A stretch of DNA of 10,567 nucleotides from an uncultured Prevotella sp. Its GTDB lineage: Bacteria > Bacteroidota > Bacteroidia > Bacteroidales > Bacteroidaceae. The translations under genes were made by a program, and so were the position numbers. Below the pieces are notes generated by a model that saw nothing but the letters and a program-made list of their open reading frames with translations, was not told the DNA's origin and searched no databases. The stretch is taken from positions 1 through 10,567 of the forward strand of contig URLQ01000104.1 of assembly GCA_900548745.1 (NCBI GenBank), read 5' to 3'. Below, in pieces: positions 6,441-10,567 of this stretch. How positions within the stretch are numbered: the stretch's first letter is position 1; each line of letters opens with the position of its first letter.

Positions 6441-7648
6441 TTGCGAAAGCCAAAGCCATATCGCACGGTATAAACGACATCCGTTACATTACCGGCGAAT
6501 CACAGCACAAAAAACATCCGGAAAAGATTTATCGGGTATTGGACAATCTGTTGCCCTCAGAACCGGACGCTATGGGAATATGGAGCTCCATGCAGTTGAC
6601 CCTATCCCAACATCGACCGATAAAGAATTCCGTTATCAGAATCGAGCTGAGTCCATCGCCCGAACATACCCAATTTTATGACATCGAAGATTGGCAAAAT
6701 CTTTGGCAGGAATTCGCCGAGGAGTTCGACAAACAAGTGATTACCGGCAAGGATGGACAAGTCCGTTCCTGTCCGACCAATTTGGTGGGTAGCAAATACT
6801 CGGTTTGGCTTCATACGGAATCTAAAGGCGAAGTTCCCCACCTTCATGCAGCGGTTTGCCGTTTGGATGAAAACGGTAATATCAACAACGACCACAACAT
6901 TCATCTTCGGGCGCAACGTGCAGCCGAGCGAGTGGCAAAGAAACGTGGCTGGACAACAGCGGCACAAATCAGAAATCGAAACATTCCACAAGTGAACCGG
7001 GACTGTATGGAGGTGTTGAAAGCAATGCCATCGTGGTCATGGGATGAGTACAAGAATGCTCTTATACGGAAAGGTTATACCGTCCATGAAAGAGAGGACA
7101 AGAAAGGTATTCTTCGTGGATATGCCCTCATGAATGGAAACACCAAATACAAGGCTTCAGAATTGGGAATCGGCAGAAACCTGATGGTCTCGAAACTTCC
7201 TGCGACATGGGAGAAACTGCATCATCAGCCAGCTACTGCCATTAGAAACAATACACCCCAAGCCGTTCAACAGGCAGCGATACATAAGATTGCTCCTATC
7301 GACTATACCCAATATCTCACATATAGTCAGGAGATGATTTCCTATACCCTCAGCCATGAAGGTAAGGATTACAAATTTTATATCCCGGAAAAAGTACTTG
7401 ATTGTTTCAATGACGAATTTGATTACAGGTTTATTGCCAACTGTCAAGAACTTACCGATATGGCTGTAGCTATATTTGTCGGACTGATAGATACCCCCAA
7501 TGTAACAACCGGAGGAGGTGGCGGTGGCTCACAAAGCGACCTTCCGTGGAGAGATAAGGACGAAGACGACTTGCTCTGGGCGCGCAGATGTGCTCGTGCC
7601 GCCAGCCGGTTCTTAGGAAAGAAACCGAAAACAGGATTAAAACGATAA
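6437..7648 (+). CDS. mobA: Relaxase / mobilization nuclease (HUH superfamily)
   Basis: This 403-residue protein nicks one strand at oriT through a tyrosine, stays attached to the 5' end and pilots the strand into a recipient. The metal-binding histidine triad can be read as H126-TESKGEVP-H135-L-H137, the HUH pattern. The catalytic tyrosine is probably N-terminal: Tyr17 in DIRYITGE, or Tyr32. The region IRIELSPSPEH (about 68-77) forms a core strand of the fold. The C-terminal part (about 280-350) is less conserved-looking. The protein ends with a six-glycine tract (359-364), then SQSDLPWRDKDEDD and a basic tail. I recall the same Gly-rich/SDLPWRDKDEDD ending from Bacteroides BmgA-type relaxases, but have not checked it. 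Overlap with the MobC-like gene makes one transcription unit. No coupling protein is encoded nearby, so transfer must borrow a helper's pore. Confidence 0.93.
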   Translation: MIAKAKAISHGINDIRYITGESQHKKHPEKIYRVLDNLLPSEPDAMGIWSSMQLTLSQHRPIKNSVIRIELSPSPEHTQFYDIEDWQNLWQEFAEEFDKQVITGKDGQVRSCPTNLVGSKYSVWLHTESKGEVPHLHAAVCRLDENGNINNDHNIHLRAQRAAERVAKKRGWTTAAQIRNRNIPQVNRDCMEVLKAMPSWSWDEYKNALIRKGYTVHEREDKKGILRGYALMNGNTKYKASELGIGRNLMVSKLPATWEKLHHQPATAIRNNTPQAVQQAAIHKIAPIDYTQYLTYSQEMISYTLSHEGKDYKFYIPEKVLDCFNDEFDYRFIANCQELTDMAVAIFVGLIDTPNVTTGGGGGGSQSDLPWRDKDEDDLLWARRCARAASRFLGKKPKTGLKR

Positions 7649-7652
7649 GCGC

Positions 7653-8180
7653 ATGAAGAAGAAATTTGATTTTTCCGCAGAAATGAGTGAAGCGGAATCC
7701 ATAAGATCCACTCCCAAGAATGAATATCTGGAGGAAGAAAACCACTTACTCGATATCAATGTGCAAGAACTTGCTAGGCTGAATAACAATGTATATAAGC
7801 TGAGAACAGAAGTTGAAAATCTGTCCGGTTCTATACGTGAGTGCAAACCTATCATTTCTGAAGAAATGCATAAGTTGGCAGTTGAATTTGGAGCAAGGCT
7901 TCTCTGCAATTTTCTTGATCAGATTGAGAGCAAATGCAAGGAAGCCGAGCGGAGAATGAAGAAAGCCGACAATGCCATCCCCCTCCCATATACGGCATTC
8001 TACATTTTGATTATCATTGTAGTCGCTCTATCTTCTTTTTTCGTGTGCATGATAGTGGCTAATGCAGAGATTTTGCATTCCGGATTGATTTGGAAGGCTA
8101 CTACTGGTTGTATTCTTATGGCTGTCTCGGGGATTGGTATAACGGTAGCAATACAGAAGTTTTTGGATAGAGGTAAATAA
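7653..8180 (+). CDS. Small coiled-coil membrane protein at the end of the mob operon
   Basis: I do not recognise a named family. The 175-residue protein begins 4 bp after the relaxase stop, so it is very likely co-transcribed and works in the same process. A polar N-terminus is followed by a long helical stretch with coiled-coil spacing (about 26-62: LEEENHLLDINVQELARLNN and onward) and a second helix to about 105 rich in Lys and Glu. Two transmembrane segments follow (about 113-136 and 147-167), with a basic tail LDRGK. Both hydrophobic segments lie at the C-terminus, so the large N-terminal part is probably cytoplasmic. A role such as holding the relaxosome at the membrane near a helper secretion pore, like MobB-type proteins, is a reasonable guess but only inference. 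The start is the first ATG after the relaxase. Confidence 0.8.
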   Translation: MKKKFDFSAEMSEAESIRSTPKNEYLEEENHLLDINVQELARLNNNVYKLRTEVENLSGSIRECKPIISEEMHKLAVEFGARLLCNFLDQIESKCKEAERRMKKADNAIPLPYTAFYILIIIVVALSSFFVCMIVANAEILHSGLIWKATTGCILMAVSGIGITVAIQKFLDRGK

Positions 8181-8183
8181 ACG

Positions 8184-8230
8184 AAAAGTCTCAATCGGAT
8201 AGAGATTACTACCAGTTGAGACTTTATTTT
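8184..8230. terminator. Bidirectional terminator between convergent genes
   Basis: AAAGTCTCAA (8185-8194) and TTGAGACTTT (8216-8225) form a perfect 10-bp stem with a 21-nt loop. On the + strand ATTTT follows; on the - strand the stem is followed by TCGTTT. It lies exactly between the end of the mob operon and the convergent minus-strand gene, and can serve both. Confidence 0.75.
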
Positions 8231-8240
8231 CATGCTTAAA

Positions 8241-8888
8241 TTAGTCTTCTAAATCTCTTGCGACTTCAGGGAAATTATCTTTAATAGTTCCTTTGATACC
8301 ACCATGTATAGAATACTGCCTGACTTGAGTAGTTTGAACTTTTGAAGACTCATGATCTTCTTTGGAATACAGAATAGGAACTGGTTCTGACTGATAGTAG
8401 TTTAACCTGTCTGTATTTATATATCTTATTTCATACGCCTCTTCAAAAGGAGTTATGAGATATATCCTTATTGATGCATCAAATGTGTATATCTGTTGAC
8501 GGCATAATTCTCCGGGCAAAATAGTCTTTGTTTCTCCTTGCCGTATTTGAATATAATCGCTTTTCGGTTTTAACCTTACATCTAAATGATGACGAGCCTC
8601 ATTTATCATAATGCGATACACTTCTACCGGATATGAATTGTTTTTAATCTGGATCTTCAATCCCCACATCGTATCATTCTTCAAACTTATCTGAATTTTG
8701 GGATATATGTTACTTCCAGCTTAAATTCGCTCTAATTGATAATGACGTGAGTACATCTCAGCCATTTGCGACAAGCTATTAATCTGCTGCTGAGTTCCTT
8801 TCTGATTTCTTAAGACAAGAATAAAAGTTGCAGCTGTCGCCAAGGCTCCCAAAGCCATAATACAATCAACAATAATCTCAAATAACAT
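8241..8888 (-). pseudogene. Membrane-anchored protein gene split by an in-frame TAA
   Basis: Read on the minus strand, an ATG at 8888 opens 55 codons: an N-terminal transmembrane helix (about 5-26, IIVDCIMALGALATAATFIL), then RNQKGTQQQINSLSQMAEMY, a coiled-coil-like helix ending LERI. A TAA at 8723-8721 stops it. The same frame then continues open for 159 more codons to the TAA at 8243-8241, starting AGSNIYPKIQISLKNDTMWG and running through a beta-rich domain. The second part alone has only a TTG (8684) or a later internal ATG as start. An N-terminal anchor plus coiled coil leading into a beta domain is a common design, so one 215-residue gene with a nonsense mutation is the likeliest reading. 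Two separate small genes are possible. The function is unknown. Confidence 0.65.
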
Positions 8889-8910
8889 AATTACTTTCTA
8901 AAATGATATT

Positions 8911-8918
8911 CAAATATA
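8911..8918 (-). promoter_or_regulatory. Bacteroides-type -7 promoter box
   Basis: On the minus strand TATATTTG is an exact match to TAnnTTTG and lies 22 bp before the ATG at 8888. A TTG further upstream could act as the -33 element, though at a slightly long distance. It would drive the split membrane-protein gene and indicates that the true start is the ATG at 8888 rather than the later TTG. Confidence 0.45.
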
Positions 8919-8947
8919 CAACATAATTCTGAATCACAGAACAATTG

Positions 8948-8983
8948 AGAGCGAAGAAATTACAGCATTAATTCCCTCGCTCT
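8948..8983 (-). terminator. Hairpin downstream of the second recombinase gene
   Basis: AGAGCGAAGAAATTA (8948-8962) and TAATTCCCTCGCTCT (8969-8983) pair in 13 of 15 positions around a 6-nt loop, 10 bp past the recombinase stop on the minus strand. There is no clear T tract on the minus-strand side, so termination is likely rather than certain. It separates the recombinase from the promoter of the next gene. Confidence 0.45.
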
Positions 8984-8993
8984 ATACATAACT

Positions 8994-9920
8994 TTATTTA
9001 CCCAGTGACTTGAACACCTTAGCAATGCAACGCTTTTTCTGCTCCATATTGGGATGAACATATAAGTCCAACGTAGTTGAAATATTGGAATGCCCTAATA
9101 ATACGCTGACTGTTTTATAGTCACAACCGACCTCTATACAACGAGTCGCAAAACTATGACGGAGTCCATGATACTTCAGCTTGGGAATATCAAGTTTCTC
9201 CATAAGCCTTTTATAGTAGTTACGGTACGTACGTGGTTCTGTCGGACACTCGTCATTGGTAAGAATGTAATAGTCATCATTAACTACTTTTTTCAAAGGC
9301 TTTAACATAGTAAGCAATTCTTTGTTTATCGGGATTTCACGGCAAGAGTTTTTTGTCTTTGGCGTGTTGATGACCAGCTCTGTATGTTTTCTCTCTCCTT
9401 CTATGATATAGATGCGTTCTATCGTCCGGTTAACGGTTAGAATTCCATCATATACATTGATGTCGCTCCATTTCAAAGCACAGATCTCCCCTATACGCAG
9501 ACCGGTACTAAGGCTGATATAGATACCAAGTCCCGGAAAGGAAAAGTGGCTCTGAATATAGTTCAGAATCTTTTTATGATTTGCCACGGACAAGACCTCC
9601 AACTTTTTACCAGCAACGTCTGTTGGGTACTTAATATCCCATTCGTAATAGTTCATCCATTCGTTTTTCACTCCGAATTTCATAACCATCTTCAGGACAA
9701 TAAGAATGTCCTTAACAGATTTCACGCTCAATCCGCCTTCCAACTTTTCAAGCACAAAGCCTTGTACATCATTTTCATGAAGTTCGTTACTCTCACCAAA
9801 CTTTGGCAAAATGTGATTTTCAAGAATCAACATGTAGGCTGCCAATGTCGATAGTTTCACATACGGTCGCTTGTCCTCTCGCCATGCGTCCGAAATTTCT
9901 CTAATTGTCTTCTGAATCAT
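8994..9920 (-). CDS. Tyrosine recombinase next to hsdS, probable DNA invertase
   Basis: This 308-residue recombinase is distinct from the element integrase. It has an N-terminal SAM-like core-binding domain (about 1-95) and a catalytic domain with all expected residues: Arg142 in STGLRIGEICALKW, Lys188 or Lys190 in TPKTKNS, His251 and Arg254 in HGLRHSFATR, His277 in LLGHSNISTT, and nucleophile Tyr287 in LDLYVH. It starts 31 bp from an hsdS reading frame facing the opposite way. Tyrosine recombinases in this position in Bacteroidales, as in mycoplasmas and lactobacilli, invert hsdS segments and switch methylation specificity, so the same job is inferred here. A possible minus-strand -7 box, TATATTTC (9960-9953), lies at the very edge of the hsdS frame. 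An alternative is the integrase of a second, decayed element. Confidence 0.92.
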   Translation of the reverse strand: MIQKTIREISDAWREDKRPYVKLSTLAAYMLILENHILPKFGESNELHENDVQGFVLEKLEGGLSVKSVKDILIVLKMVMKFGVKNEWMNYYEWDIKYPTDVAGKKLEVLSVANHKKILNYIQSHFSFPGLGIYISLSTGLRIGEICALKWSDINVYDGILTVNRTIERIYIIEGERKHTELVINTPKTKNSCREIPINKELLTMLKPLKKVVNDDYYILTNDECPTEPRTYRNYYKRLMEKLDIPKLKYHGLRHSFATRCIEVGCDYKTVSVLLGHSNISTTLDLYVHPNMEQKKRCIAKVFKSLGK

Positions 9921-9957
9921 AATTTTGAATTTAATTGGTTCTAATAATTAGAGAAAT
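9895..9957. repeat. 12-bp inverted repeat spanning the recombinase start, with a central-arm palindrome
   Basis: ATTTCTCTAATT (9895-9906) and AATTAGAGAAAT (9946-9957) are perfect reverse complements 39 bp apart, on either side of the recombinase ATG (9920-9918). The right arm overlaps a 13-bp palindrome, TCTAATAATTAGA (9940-9952). The pair could be an operator for autoregulation or part of a recombination crossover site. AT-richness makes chance similarity more likely than the length alone suggests. Confidence 0.4.
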
Positions 9958-10567
9958 ATAATAGGTAATGTTCCCCATTTGAGATTTCCGGAATTTAGTG
10001 GGGAGTGGGAAATCTATCCTCTTACAGATTTTATGAGTTTCAAAAATGGAATGAATCCTGATGCCAAAAGATTTGGGCGTGGAACAAAATTCATTTCGGT
10101 GATGGATATTCTTAATAACCAATTCATTTGTTATGATAATATCCGTGCCTCTGTTGAAGTTGTGGATGGCGATATTGAAACTTATGGTGTAAACTACGGC
10201 GATATCTTATTTCAGCGCAGCTCTGAAACGTTAGAAGATGTAGGTCAAGCCAATGTCTATTTGGATAGCAAACCCGCAGTGTTTGGTGGTTTTGTTATTC
10301 GTGGAAAAAGTAAAAGTAACTATTATCCTATGTTTTTTCGTTATCTTTTGGCTTCACCAACTGCACGAAAAAAGATAATCGTAAAAGGAGCCGGAGCACA
10401 GCACTTTAATATAGGTCAAGATGGATTAAGTAAAGTTTGTCTTAATATTCCTTCAATTCAAGAACAAGAGAAAATAGCAAAACTATTTGAATGTATAGAT
10501 ACTCGAATCGCTACCCAAAACAAAATCATTGAGAAACTGCAATCCTTAATTAAAGGGCTAAACGATA
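9952..10567 (+). CDS. hsdS: Type I restriction specificity subunit HsdS, N-terminal half, start-less and cut by window end
   Basis: HsdS sets the DNA target of a type I restriction-modification complex (with HsdM and HsdR). The frame opens after a TAG at 9949-9951 with RNIIGNVPHLRFPEFSGEWE, the usual HsdS N-terminal theme. A target-recognition domain follows (MSFKNGMNPDA, FISVMDILN, GDILFQRSSET, AVFGGFVIRG, GAGAQHFNIGQDGL), then the conserved region SIQEQEKIAKLFECIDTRIA and the helix NKIIEKLQSLIKGLND, where the window ends. That is one recognition domain of about 205 residues; intact HsdS has two, at about 400 residues. No ATG or GTG precedes the conserved start. The only alternative is a TTG at 9979, and the nearby ATG (9968) is out of frame. 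This suggests a silent cassette expressed only after recombination. No hsdM or hsdR is seen in the window. Confidence 0.88.

Larger units (their letters stand above)
774..8230 (+). mobile_element. Putative integrative mobilizable element (core backbone)
   Basis: This co-directional block has the parts of a mobilizable element: multi-HTH factor, tyrosine recombinase, excisionase-like HTH protein, RepA/RecA-like ATPase, oriT candidate, MobC-like protein and relaxase. No conjugation pore genes (VirB4/TraG or coupling protein) are visible, so transfer would depend on a helper element. The left boundary is placed after mnmE because composition changes there and the integrase lies near that end. 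The right boundary is unknown: I see no second copy of the last 15 bases of mnmE in the window. The end given here is only the terminator closing the last mob-operon gene, and the locus to the right could be cargo of the same element. Confidence 0.75.

Noticed and set aside
9931..10122. A 63-codon minus-strand frame opposite hsdS
   Set aside because: It is the antisense shadow of a well-supported HsdS coding frame.
1..10567. CRISPR arrays, tRNA or rRNA genes, and insertion sequences
   Set aside because: I saw no regularly spaced long repeats, no tRNA-like cloverleaf next to the integrases, and no transposase in any frame.

Overview
The window looks like chromosomal DNA of a Bacteroidota bacterium, with a mobilizable genetic element inserted directly behind the housekeeping gene mnmE. 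The GC-rich mnmE with its ordinary FCIGK ending would fit Alistipes or a relative. That genus is inferred from composition and protein style, not from a search. Genes generally lack a Shine-Dalgarno sequence, and a few candidate promoters resemble the Bacteroides -7 box TAnnTTTG, which fits the phylum. Base composition falls by eye from clearly GC-rich in mnmE, to intermediate in the mobile-element genes, to AT-rich after about 8,180. This suggests at least two sources of DNA.

Left part (1-1033): the 3' portion of mnmE (tRNA-modifying GTPase), a strong intrinsic terminator, and an intergenic stretch that ends in four short repeats spaced exactly 10 bp apart.

Mobile-element core (about 774-8230), all on the + strand: (i) a zinc-ribbon protein with four helix-turn-helix units, probably a directionality or regulatory factor; (ii) a tyrosine recombinase, the likely integrase; (iii) a two-helix membrane protein of unknown function; (iv) a small excisionase-like HTH protein coupled to a RepA/RecA-like ATPase; (v) a non-coding block with an inverted repeat that is the best oriT candidate; (vi) a MobC-like relaxosome protein, a HUH relaxase (MobA) and a small membrane protein in one tight operon. 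No type IV secretion genes are visible, so the element is probably mobilized in trans by a co-resident conjugative element.

Right part (8231-10567): on the - strand, a gene for an N-terminally anchored membrane protein that is split by one in-frame TAA, and a second tyrosine recombinase. Divergent from that recombinase is the N-terminal half of a type I restriction specificity gene (hsdS) that has no ATG or GTG start and runs off the window. A recombinase beside a start-less hsdS is the usual arrangement of a phase-variable type I restriction-modification locus, in which inversion shuffles target-recognition domains. Whether this locus is cargo of the mobile element or resident DNA cannot be decided, because the right end of the element is not visible.
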